From Bacteroidota bacterium (GTDB taxonomy: Bacteria > Bacteroidota > Bacteroidia > Flavobacteriales_F > PHOS-HE28), in assembly GCA_023418095.1 (NCBI GenBank), contig JAEZDL010000127.1, positions 1-6,880 of the forward strand: a stretch of DNA of 6,880 bases, given 5' to 3'. Positions 1-5,921 of the stretch are shown one piece after another. Numbering within the stretch: position 1 is the first letter of the stretch; every line of letters begins with the position of its first letter. The notes under the pieces are model-generated. The model was not told the DNA's origin, made no database searches, and worked only from the letters and a program-made list of their open reading frames with translations. A program made the translations under genes and the position numbers.

Positions 1-16
1 AGTAAAGGTTCGTCTT

Positions 17-24
17 TATATTTG
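17..24 (+). promoter_or_regulatory. Bacteroidota -7 promoter element for tRNA-Leu
   Basis: TATATTTG matches the Bacteroidota sigma-A -7 consensus TAnnTTTG exactly. It would start transcription near position 30, about a dozen bases before the mature tRNA 5' end at 42. The matching -33 element would fall at or beyond the left edge of the window, so it cannot be checked. The placement directly before a tRNA gene makes the call fairly secure. Confidence 0.65.
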
Positions 25-41
25 CGGCCCCTTACCGGAAT

Positions 42-125
42 GCCCAGGTGGTGAAATTGGTAGACACGCTACTTTGAGGGGGTAGTGCCTTAACCGGTGT
101 GCTGGTTCGAGTCCAGTCCTGGGCA
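42..125 (+). tRNA. tRNA-Leu (anticodon GAG)
   Basis: The 84-nt sequence folds as a class II tRNA. The acceptor stem GCCCAGG (42-48) pairs with CCTGGGC (118-124), followed by discriminator A125. The anticodon stem 69-73/81-85 closes with a T-G wobble and frames a 7-nt loop whose positions 34-36 are GAG (76-78), reading CUC and CUU leucine codons. A long variable arm (about 86-100) is typical of tRNA-Leu. The T stem 101-105/113-117 encloses the loop TTCGAGT (106-112). The 3' CCA is not encoded, because CAG follows the discriminator, so it must be added after transcription. The gene has its own promoter and terminator and looks monocistronic. Confidence 0.97.
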
Positions 126-134
126 CAGTGAGAG

Positions 135-157
135 AAGCCTGCGAAAGCAGGCTTTTT
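135..157 (+). terminator. Intrinsic terminator after tRNA-Leu
   Basis: A perfect 8-bp stem (AAGCCTGC at 135-142, GCAGGCTT at 147-154) closes a GAAA tetraloop, and T residues run through to 157. It lies 9 nt after the tRNA 3' end. It should end the tRNA transcript and insulate the downstream carotenoid promoter from read-through. Confidence 0.88.
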
Positions 158-253
158 CCTTTGGTATACACACCCATCCACCCCAACCCTCGATCGATCG
201 GATATCAATGAATTTATTCGCCTGTTCTTCAATACGTTGGAACTTTTGTTCAA

Positions 254-276
254 TGTTTAGGTAAAATTCTTAAACA
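254..276. promoter_or_regulatory. Inverted repeat, candidate operator of the crt operon
   Basis: TGTTTA (254-259) and TAAACA (271-276) form a perfect 6-bp inverted repeat with an 11-nt AT-rich spacer. Flanking CAA (251-253) and TTG (279-281) extend the symmetry if a 2-nt bulge is allowed. The right arm ends 8 nt before the -7 element at 285, so the dyad would lie over the -33 region and part of the promoter spacer. Known carotenoid regulators of the MerR type (CarH, LitR) bind dyads in such positions, but no regulator gene is in the window and the identity of the binding protein is inference. It could instead be chance symmetry in AT-rich DNA. Confidence 0.45.
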
Positions 277-284
277 ACTTGTAT

Positions 285-292
285 TACTTTTG
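285..292 (+). promoter_or_regulatory. Bacteroidota -7 promoter element for crtIBZY
   Basis: TACTTTTG matches TAnnTTTG exactly. Transcription would start near 298, giving a leader of about 35 nt before the crtI ATG at 333. No good TTTG-type -33 element is seen about 20 nt upstream; the nearest sequence is TGTTTAG at 254-260. A weak -33 next to an inverted repeat is consistent with a promoter that needs an activator or is otherwise controlled, which is inference. Confidence 0.6.
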
Positions 293-332
293 TCTTCACG
301 ATAGCTTCAATACGGCTAGCGTACAATTCCCA

Positions 333-1808
333 ATGAAGAAAAAAGTCGTCGTGATCGGAGCAGGGTTCGCAGGACTTTCCGCGGCAGCGTTCATGGCCAG
401 AGAGGGCTGGGCGGTAACCCTGGTGGATCGGCACCCTACTGCGGGCGGGCGGGCCCGGCAACATCTCGCCTGGGGATTCACGTTCGACATGGGGCCAAGC
501 TGGTACTGGATGCCGGAGGTGTTCGAGCGGTTCTTCGCACAGTTCGGCAGGAACGTGGCGGATCAATATTCACTCACGCGCCTCGATCCATCGTACCGTG
601 TTTACTGGAACGAAGGCCATGATGATATCCCTGCCCCGATCGAAGGGCGGATCGAATTGTTCGAGAGCATCGAGCCCGGGAGTGGGCAGCGATTGATGAA
701 ATACCTGCAGGAGGCAGGTACCAAATACCGGATCGGCATGCAGGAACTGGTGTACCGGCCGGGCTTGAGCGTACGTGAGTTCATGGATCCTGCCGTGCTG
801 ATGCAGTTCCTGAAGCTCGACGTGATCTCTTCGATCCGCAAGCATGTGGCGCGTCACTTCAAAAGCCCGAAACTGCGCCAGCTCATGGAATTCCCGATCC
901 TGTTCCTCGGTGCGCTTCCGCAGAACACACCCGCGCTCTACAGCCTGATGAACCACGCCGACATAGCGGGCGGCACGTGGTTCCCACAGGGCGGCATGTA
1001 CGCGATCGTACAGGCGATGCAGCGGCTGTGCGAAGACCTCGGCGTTCAATTCCGGTTCAAGGAGGATGTGAAGCAGATCGCTATCGAGAACGGGCGGGCG
1101 AGCCGGGTGATCACCGATGCGGGTGAACATGAGGCCGATGTGGTGATCAGCGGAGCGGATTATCATTTCACCGAAAGCAAACTGCTCTCCGGATCGTACC
1201 GCTCCTATACCGAGGATTATTGGGATTCACGGAAACTGGCTCCATCATGCCTGCTCTATTATGTGGGTCTGGAGAAGAAGATCGACGATCTGCAGCATCA
1301 CTCGTTGTTCTTCGATGTGCCCTTCGAGCAGCATGCCGACCAGATCCACCTCAACCCGGAATGGCCCCGTGAGCCGCTCTTCCATCTTTGCGCACCTTCG
1401 CGCACCGATCCGCACGTGGCTCCCGAAGGTTGCGAGAACCTGGTGTTCCTCATCCCTGTGGCCGCCGGGTTGTATGGCGATACGCAGGAATTGCAGGATC
1501 GGTATTTCGAGGTGATCCTCCAGCGGTTGGAGGAACGTAGCGGACAACGCATCCGTGAACGGATCGTGTACCGCAAAAGCTACTCCGGCAGCGATCTGCA
1601 GGCCGATCACAATGCCTACAAAGGCAATGCGTACGGGCTGGCCAACACCCTTTGGCAGACCGCGATCCTGCGCCCTTCCTGCAAGAGCAGGAAGGTGGCG
1701 AACCTTTATTACACCGGCCAGTTCACCGTTCCAGGCCCTGGTGTGCCGCCAAGCCTGATCAGCGGCGAGGTCGTTTCCAATCAGGTGATCCTCGATCAAG
1801 AACGCTGA
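333..1808 (+). CDS. crtI: Phytoene desaturase (lycopene-forming)
   Basis: This 491-residue FAD-dependent flavoenzyme would convert colourless phytoene into red lycopene by successive desaturations at the membrane surface. The N-terminus holds the dinucleotide-binding fold: GAGFAGL at residues 9-15 and an acidic D32 ending the second strand, then a GGRAR segment at 38-42. The C-terminus (from about residue 457) carries the bacterial phytoene dehydrogenase signature, NLYYTGQFTVPGPGVPPS, which forms part of the FAD site. The length is normal for bacterial CrtI. I chose ATG at 333 because the Rossmann motif begins immediately after it; an in-frame TTG at 279 lies before the predicted transcription start. 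No Shine-Dalgarno sequence is visible, as is common in Bacteroidota. It is the first gene of the operon, and crtB starts 5 nt after its stop. Related CrtN/CrtD enzymes share the fold, but the neighbouring crtB and crtY favour CrtI. Confidence 0.93.
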   Translation: MKKKVVVIGAGFAGLSAAAFMAREGWAVTLVDRHPTAGGRARQHLAWGFTFDMGPSWYWMPEVFERFFAQFGRNVADQYSLTRLDPSYRVYWNEGHDDIPAPIEGRIELFESIEPGSGQRLMKYLQEAGTKYRIGMQELVYRPGLSVREFMDPAVLMQFLKLDVISSIRKHVARHFKSPKLRQLMEFPILFLGALPQNTPALYSLMNHADIAGGTWFPQGGMYAIVQAMQRLCEDLGVQFRFKEDVKQIAIENGRASRVITDAGEHEADVVISGADYHFTESKLLSGSYRSYTEDYWDSRKLAPSCLLYYVGLEKKIDDLQHHSLFFDVPFEQHADQIHLNPEWPREPLFHLCAPSRTDPHVAPEGCENLVFLIPVAAGLYGDTQELQDRYFEVILQRLEERSGQRIRERIVYRKSYSGSDLQADHNAYKGNAYGLANTLWQTAILRPSCKSRKVANLYYTGQFTVPGPGVPPSLISGEVVSNQVILDQER

Positions 1809-1813
1809 TCGCC

Positions 1814-2653
1814 ATGTCCATCCAATTGTTCCATAGCGCGAGCACCGATTGCAGCAGGGCGATCACGCGGTGCTACAGCACCTCCTTCTCCTCGGCGATC
1901 AACCTGCTGCATCCCGATCTGCGCGGGCCGATACATGATATCTATGGTTTCGTACGTGTCGCGGACGAGATCGTGGACAGTTTCCATGCACATGACCGGG
2001 CTTCGCTTCTGGAGGAGTTCAAGGATGATACGTACGCCGCGTTGGCGAAGAGCATCAGCGTGAACCCGATCCTTCATTCGTTCCAGCGCACCGTGCATCG
2101 TTACGGGATCGGGATCGAACTGATCGATGCGTTCTTCCGCAGCATGGGATCCGATCTTACGCGCAGCTCGTACGATCAACAAGGTTATGAGGAATACATC
2201 CACGGATCGGCGGAAGTGGTGGGCTTGATGTGCCTGCATGTGTTCTGCGATGGCGACAAGCAACTGTATGCACGACTGAAGGGACCCGCATCGGCGCTTG
2301 GTGCCGCGTTCCAGAAAGTGAACTTCCTGCGGGACATACAAAGTGACGTGGCCACCCTGTCACGCATGTACTTCCCCGGTTGCGATCCGCATAACTTCAG
2401 CCGGCAGGACAAGGAAATGATCGAAAAGGACATTGAAGCCGATCTCAACGAAGCGTTGAAAGGAATACTTGCACTTCCGATGAAAGCACGCTTCGGTGTG
2501 TACGTGGCTTACCGTTATTATCATTCCCTGTTCCGCAAGATCAGATCGGTGGACCACCTGCGGCTTTTCAAGGAGCGCATCCGCATACCCGATCACCAGA
2601 AGGCACTGATCGTGCTGAAGGCCGGGATCCGCGAAAAACTCGGGGTGATATGA
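1814..2653 (+). CDS. crtB: Phytoene synthase
   Basis: This 279-residue member of the squalene/phytoene synthase family would condense two geranylgeranyl diphosphates head to head into phytoene, the committed step of C40 carotenoid synthesis. Both Asp-rich, Mg2+-diphosphate binding motifs are present: DEIVD at residues 51-55 and DIQSD at 174-178, the latter within the typical NFLRD context. The GSAEVVGLM segment (131-139) is also family-typical. The length matches small bacterial CrtB proteins. The start at ATG 1814 gives a compact N-terminus and a 5-nt gap from crtI; an upstream in-frame start at 1652 would lie deep inside crtI and is rejected. Its TGA overlaps the crtZ ATG (ATGA), which suggests translational coupling. 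A squalene or C30 synthase role is possible from the fold alone, but the operon context argues for phytoene. Confidence 0.94.
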   Translation: MSIQLFHSASTDCSRAITRCYSTSFSSAINLLHPDLRGPIHDIYGFVRVADEIVDSFHAHDRASLLEEFKDDTYAALAKSISVNPILHSFQRTVHRYGIGIELIDAFFRSMGSDLTRSSYDQQGYEEYIHGSAEVVGLMCLHVFCDGDKQLYARLKGPASALGAAFQKVNFLRDIQSDVATLSRMYFPGCDPHNFSRQDKEMIEKDIEADLNEALKGILALPMKARFGVYVAYRYYHSLFRKIRSVDHLRLFKERIRIPDHQKALIVLKAGIREKLGVI

Positions 2654-3150
2654 GCATCGTGCTTCCGATCATCGTTACGCTCGCGACATTCGTTGCGATG
2701 GAAGGCATCACCTGGCTCACGCACCGTTATGTGATGCACGGTCCGCTGTGGGTATTGCACCGCGATCATCATCAACCCGAACCCGGTATCTTCGAAAAGA
2801 ACGATCTGTTCTTCGTGATCTTCGCCATCCCCAGCATTCTGCTGATCCTTCACGGCACGCTTTCCGGCGCATGGATCCCATTATCGATCGGCATCGGCAT
2901 CATGCTCTATGGCGCGGCTTACTTCCTGGTGCATGATGTGATCATCCACCAACGCTTGAAATGGTTCCGCAACAGCAGGAATACCTACGTGCGCGCGATC
3001 CGCTGGGCGCACAAGATGCACCACAAGCACCTGGGAAAGGAACAAGGCGAAAGCTTCGGCATGCTGCTGGTGCACCGGAAATATTGGGAAAAAGTGAAAC
3101 GCGATCGGGCGTTGTCCAAAGAGAACGCTGTTGCGAATGGGCAGCGATGA
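2650..3150 (+). CDS. crtZ: Beta-carotene 3-hydroxylase
   Basis: This 166-residue integral membrane di-iron hydroxylase of the fatty acid hydroxylase superfamily would add 3- and 3'-hydroxyls to beta-carotene, giving zeaxanthin via beta-cryptoxanthin. The histidine clusters that bind the iron pair are all visible: H25-x4-H30, H37-x2-H40-H41, H95-x4-H100 and H121-x2-H124-H125. Hydrophobic stretches at about residues 1-20, 52-68 and 74-95 look like membrane segments. The length is typical of bacterial CrtZ. The ATG overlaps the crtB stop by 4 nt, and the 3' end overlaps crtY by 14 nt. The polar tail after about residue 145 looks cytoplasmic. No ketolase (crtW) accompanies it here, so zeaxanthin is the predicted product rather than astaxanthin. 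Confidence 0.93.
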   Translation: MSIVLPIIVTLATFVAMEGITWLTHRYVMHGPLWVLHRDHHQPEPGIFEKNDLFFVIFAIPSILLILHGTLSGAWIPLSIGIGIMLYGAAYFLVHDVIIHQRLKWFRNSRNTYVRAIRWAHKMHHKHLGKEQGESFGMLLVHRKYWEKVKRDRALSKENAVANGQR

Positions 3151-4294
3151 CCGGACCTGTGATCTGATCATCGCCGGGGCCGGTCTCGCCGGGTTGAGCC
3201 TGGTGATGCGGCTGATCGAGAACGGTTGGGTGAAGGGTAGGAAGATACTTCTCGTAGATCGCGACGCGAAGAGGACCAACGATCCTACCTGGTGCTTCTG
3301 GGAGCAGGGCGATGGATATTTCGAGGAGCTGGTGCATGCCCGTTGGGATCGCATGTGGTTCCGATCGGACCATGGATCGGAACTGCTCGGCCTTTCACCT
3401 TACTCCTATAAGCTGATCCGCGGGATCGACCTGTATGAACATTGCTTTCGCGCGATCGGGAACGAACCGGGCATCACGTTCCTCCAGACCCATATCGATC
3501 GCATCTTCAGCGATCACGAAGGAGGAACAGGGATCACGGCCGGCGGAAAGACCTACAAGGCGAAGTACGTCCTCAACAGCATCCGCAACGATGCACAGCT
3601 CGATCGCAGCCGATCGGTGAACCTGTTGCAACACTTCAAAGGCTGGTGGATCCGCACTGCCAGGGATGTCTTCGATCCAACGATCGGCACATTGATGGAC
3701 TTCAGCACCAAGCAGCGTAACGGCGCAACGTTCTTCTATGTTCTTCCTGTGTCAACCAATGAAGCGTTGATCGAGTACACGATCTTCTCGGAAGACCTGC
3801 TTCCACAGGGATCATATGATCATGCGTTGCGGGAACATCTGCAACAACTCCGGATCGGTGATCACCAGATCCTTCAAGAGGAATTCGGGGTGATCCCGAT
3901 GACGGACGCCGCATTCTCCGCAGGCCATGGCAACATCATCAACATCGGCACCGCTGGCGGTTGCACGAAACCTTCCACCGGTTACACGTTCCAATTCGTA
4001 CAGGAACACTGCGCTTCGCTCGCCGATGCGTTGGTGAAGACCAACGATCCTCGCAAAGTTTCCGTACCACATTCCGGTCGCTCCCGGTTCTACGATGCTG
4101 TTTTCTTGAACGTATTGAAGAGCGATCCGACCGGATCCGATCGCATTTTTTCGCAACTTTTCATGAAGAACAGGCCGGATCGGATCCTCCGATTCCTGGA
4201 AGGGAAAAGCAGCTTCGGCGAAGATCTTTCGATCATCGGTTCCTTGCCCACCCTACCCTTCCTGAAAGCCGCGATCGGCCTGGCCTGGAAGTGA
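3137..4294 (+). CDS. crtY: Lycopene beta-cyclase
   Basis: This 385-residue CrtY-type flavoprotein would cyclise both ends of lycopene to beta-carotene, a non-redox reaction that uses reduced FAD. Visible motifs are the N-terminal dinucleotide-binding GAGLAGL (residues 14-20), NDPTWCFWE (48-56; the family usually has NDRTWCFW), GTAGGCTKPSTGYTF (271-285) and a C-terminal FLEG (353-356). The length is normal. ATG 3137 is preferred to an in-frame TTG at 3131. The start lies inside the end of crtZ (14-nt overlap), so translation is probably coupled. It is the last gene on the plus strand, and its stop is 6 nt from the stop of the convergent DUF2141 gene; no intrinsic terminator with a T tract is seen after it. 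Placing the hydroxylase gene before the cyclase gene does not follow pathway order, which has no consequence for the chemistry. Confidence 0.93.
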   Translation: MGSDDRTCDLIIAGAGLAGLSLVMRLIENGWVKGRKILLVDRDAKRTNDPTWCFWEQGDGYFEELVHARWDRMWFRSDHGSELLGLSPYSYKLIRGIDLYEHCFRAIGNEPGITFLQTHIDRIFSDHEGGTGITAGGKTYKAKYVLNSIRNDAQLDRSRSVNLLQHFKGWWIRTARDVFDPTIGTLMDFSTKQRNGATFFYVLPVSTNEALIEYTIFSEDLLPQGSYDHALREHLQQLRIGDHQILQEEFGVIPMTDAAFSAGHGNIINIGTAGGCTKPSTGYTFQFVQEHCASLADALVKTNDPRKVSVPHSGRSRFYDAVFLNVLKSDPTGSDRIFSQLFMKNRPDRILRFLEGKSSFGEDLSIIGSLPTLPFLKAAIGLAWK

Positions 4295-4300
4295 TCCCGA

Positions 4301-4720
4301 TCAGTTGCGCATGCGCATGCGGGCCGTGGCCGGTGCATTCCCCACCTTGATTTTCGCATCGTCGAAATCAGGTGGCCCGAACATGCCCATCACGTTATTG
4401 CTGAAACCATACGGTTCCTTCGGCATGCCGACGATCGAAAAGTCCATCTCCTTATTCCCGTTGAGATCATGCAGGGCCTTCACCGCGTATTCGCCAGGCG
4501 GCAGATCGGGAAAAACGATCTCGACCACCGGTGCATCCACTGCACGGCGGCGCTCATGACAACCTTTCACCTCCTCGTAGGCGGTGCGACCATTGCATAA
4601 GGCGATGTACAATTCTCCCCCGTCATCCGGCCTGGTAAGTTCCACCTGCAAGGTGAACTGTGCGGTACTGTGGCCAGCGGCCAGCATGGCGAGGATCGGA
4701 ACGAAAAAAGATCGAAGCAT
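4301..4720 (-). CDS. Secreted DUF2141 domain protein
   Basis: This small exported protein of 139 residues has unknown function. Residues 1-20 form a signal peptide: Arg at position 3, a hydrophobic core, and likely cleavage after STA before Q21. The mature part matches DUF2141 (PF09912): strand-rich, with FPDLPPGEYAV (70-80), HDLNGNKEMD (84-93), GMPKEPYGFSNN (98-109) and a late FGPPDFDDAK (114-123). The DLNGNKEMD loop has the Asp/Asn spacing of a calcium-binding loop, which is suggestive only. C42 and C54 could form a disulphide in the periplasm. I chose ATG 4720 because it puts the signal peptide first; in-frame ATGs at 4741 and 4804 would add a polar leader. It converges tail to tail with crtY. 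A link to carotenoids or the envelope is possible from position but unproven. Confidence 0.85.
   Translation of the reverse strand: MLRSFFVPILAMLAAGHSTAQFTLQVELTRPDDGGELYIALCNGRTAYEEVKGCHERRRAVDAPVVEIVFPDLPPGEYAVKALHDLNGNKEMDFSIVGMPKEPYGFSNNVMGMFGPPDFDDAKIKVGNAPATARMRMRN
4308..4321. repeat. 14-bp perfect palindrome at crtY/DUF2141 junction
   Basis: CGCATGCGCATGCG is a perfect self-complementary 14-mer starting 13 nt after the crtY stop. It falls within the last codons of the DUF2141 gene, where it encodes part of the ARMRMRN tail. With no loop and no T tract it is not a standard terminator. It could form a structure in both convergent transcripts or simply reflect the repeated Met-Arg codons. 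Confidence 0.5.
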
Positions 4721-5020
4721 GGAATGATCGAAAACGCGCATTGCGCAGATCCCGGTCCAAAGTGATCCATGGCTTCCGCTCGCGTAAAAAGTATCGTCCA
4801 CCATGAGGCCGTGATGCTCCTCCGTCGATCTCGGTCAACAAAAACCGGCGAACCCGGAATCCGGGTGAAGCATCTGTGCCGCCAGCCGGGCAAGTTGTAC
4901 GTTCAGGGAGTCTTTTCGCAAAGAAGCTTCGAAGATCAAAAAACGCGTGGGTCCACGTTGGCCATTATCCGATCCTTCGATCATTCTTCAAAAGATCTGT
5001 TCAGTAATTCGCTTTTCTCG
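4721..5020. other. Intergenic region between the SDR gene and the DUF2141 gene
   Basis: These 300 nt hold no credible gene; open frames across them continue into antisense of the flanking genes and show no recognisable protein. Visible structures are GCGCA-T-TGCGC at 4736-4746 just upstream of the DUF2141 start, a hairpin ACCCGG/CCGGGT at 4852-4866, and GAAGCTTCGAAG-type short palindromes around 4924-4935. The DUF2141 promoter should lie here on the minus strand. The best -7-like match is TACTTTTT (4793 to 4786), one base off TAnnTTTG, with no clear -33 partner. Confidence 0.5.
4840..4866 (-). terminator. Weak candidate terminator after the SDR gene
   Basis: Read on the minus strand, a 6-bp GC-rich hairpin (4866-4852) is followed after 7 nt by a T5 tract (4844-4840). 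An alternative, mutually exclusive 4-bp CCGG/CCGG stem (4857-4845) abuts the same T tract directly. It lies over 150 nt after the SDR stop, which is far for a terminator, so confidence is low. Confidence 0.25.
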
Positions 5021-5773
5021 CTATTGCGCCAGGTAGCCTCCGTCCGCCGCATAATAGCTGCCGGTAACGAACGATGCTTTTTCACTGGCCAGCCAGAGTG
5101 CCAGTTCAGCGATCTCTTCCGAGCCACCCAACCGGCCGATCGGATGCAGGCCTACCAGGGCATTCCGTGCGTCATCATCAAGCGCATCGAGCAGCGGCGT
5201 ATTGATGTATCCCGGCCCTACCGCATTGATCCTGATCTTCTTGTCCGCATAGTCCAGCGCCGCGGCTTTCGTAAGTCCGACCACGCCATGTTTTGCGGCC
5301 ACGTACGCAGGCGATCCCTTGGTACCGGCCATGCCCAGGATGGATGCGATGTTCACGATGCTGCCACCACCGGCCTTCAGCATGGCGGGGATCTGGTAGC
5401 GCATGCCATAGAAGACACCGGAAAGGTTGATGTCGATCACCTTCTGCCAGCCTTCGATCGGATATTCACCCGTAGGCCCGAGCGGCCCGCCGATCCCGGC
5501 ATTGTTCACGGCGATATGCAATCCACCGAATTCCTTCACCGCTGCGGCCACCAAGGCTTCGTTGTCCTTCGCGCTGGAACTATCGGCCTTAACATAGATC
5601 GCCCTAGCGCCGCTCTTCTTCAGTTCTTCCACCGCTGCATTGCCGTTCTTGTCACTGATGTCCGAGACCACCACATTGGCACCTTCGCGCGCCATGAGCA
5701 ATGCGATCGCCTTGCCGATACCCGAGCCTGCGCCGGTGATGATGGCCGTTCTATTGTTAAGATCATTCTTCAT
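5021..5773 (-). CDS. Classical short-chain dehydrogenase/reductase (SDR)
   Basis: This 250-residue cytoplasmic NAD(P)(H)-dependent oxidoreductase is of the classical SDR type; its substrate cannot be told from sequence. The cofactor motif TGAGSGIG is at residues 13-20, with D38 at the end of the second strand, which usually favours NAD(H) over NADP(H). Further motifs are D64, NNAG (90-93), N116, catalytic S144, YVAAK (Y157, K161) and the PG pair at 187-188. The length is standard and the Asn-Ser-Tyr-Lys tetrad is complete, so it should be active. Its relatives are variously annotated as glucose 1-dehydrogenase, 3-oxoacyl-ACP reductase or cyclopentanol dehydrogenase. It lies downstream of nhaA in the same direction with 148 nt between, so it probably has its own promoter. 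An SD-like AGGAA precedes the ATG. A role in carotenoid modification is conceivable but unsupported. Confidence 0.92.
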   Translation of the reverse strand: MKNDLNNRTAIITGAGSGIGKAIALLMAREGANVVVSDISDKNGNAAVEELKKSGARAIYVKADSSSAKDNEALVAAAVKEFGGLHIAVNNAGIGGPLGPTGEYPIEGWQKVIDINLSGVFYGMRYQIPAMLKAGGGSIVNIASILGMAGTKGSPAYVAAKHGVVGLTKAAALDYADKKIRINAVGPGYINTPLLDALDDDARNALVGLHPIGRLGGSEEIAELALWLASEKASFVTGSYYAADGGYLAQ

Positions 5774-5778
5774 TTTCG

Positions 5779-5783
5779 TTCCT
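5779..5783 (-). promoter_or_regulatory. Ribosome binding site of the SDR gene
   Basis: AGGAA on the minus strand ends 5 nt before the ATG at 5773. It is the only SD-like sequence that stands out among the genes here and supports the chosen start. Confidence 0.4.
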
Positions 5784-5822
5784 ATTGATGTACAATTGAT
5801 CGAATGAAAACGAGGCGTGCTC

Positions 5823-5830
5823 TAAAGCTA
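5823..5830 (-). promoter_or_regulatory. Weak candidate promoter of the SDR gene
   Basis: TAGCTTTA (5830 to 5823 on the minus strand) differs from TAnnTTTG only in the last base. It would give a leader of about 40-45 nt. No TTTG-like -33 element is seen upstream, but a perfect palindrome, ACCGATCGGT, lies at 5843-5852, some 12 nt upstream of the element. The match is marginal. Confidence 0.25.
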
Positions 5831-5921
5831 CGGGTGCTTTGGACCGATCGGTGTTCGAGGTTGATAAATCGATGATCGGAAATGGAAAAGATCGAACGCA
5901 CGAAATGGCGCCACGATCGGT

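Noticed and set aside
32..253. 73-codon minus-strand open frame across the tRNA, with a DWTRTSTPV-like stretch
   Set aside because: It is the antisense translation of the tRNA-Leu gene and its terminator; frames antisense to tRNAs are a well-known source of false hypothetical proteins.
279..332. Upstream in-frame extension of crtI from TTG at 279
   Set aside because: It would start inside the promoter -7 region, before the likely transcription start, and adds 18 residues ahead of the Rossmann fold that CrtI proteins do not need.
197..351. GATC-free block over the crt promoter as a deliberate depletion
   Set aside because: With one site per roughly 47 bp, gaps of 100-150 bp also occur elsewhere (for example within 4561-4690), and this block is AT-rich, so the gap is not convincing.
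570..1166. 198-codon minus-strand open frame inside crtI, and a similar one at 1245-1799
   Set aside because: Both are antisense shadows of crtI in GC-rich DNA with no recognisable domain; the crtI motifs cover the plus strand.
1652..1813. Upstream extension of crtB within the crtI coding region
   Set aside because: The 54 extra residues are an out-of-frame reading of crtI; the phytoene synthase fold begins just after ATG 1814.
4721..4804. Longer N-terminus for the DUF2141 protein from ATG 4804 or 4741
   Set aside because: A polar leader would bury the signal peptide, which starts properly at ATG 4720.
4769..5788. 339-codon plus-strand open frame opposite the SDR gene
   Set aside because: The minus strand encodes a complete SDR with all catalytic motifs; the plus frame is His/Arg-rich with no domain and is explained as a shadow.
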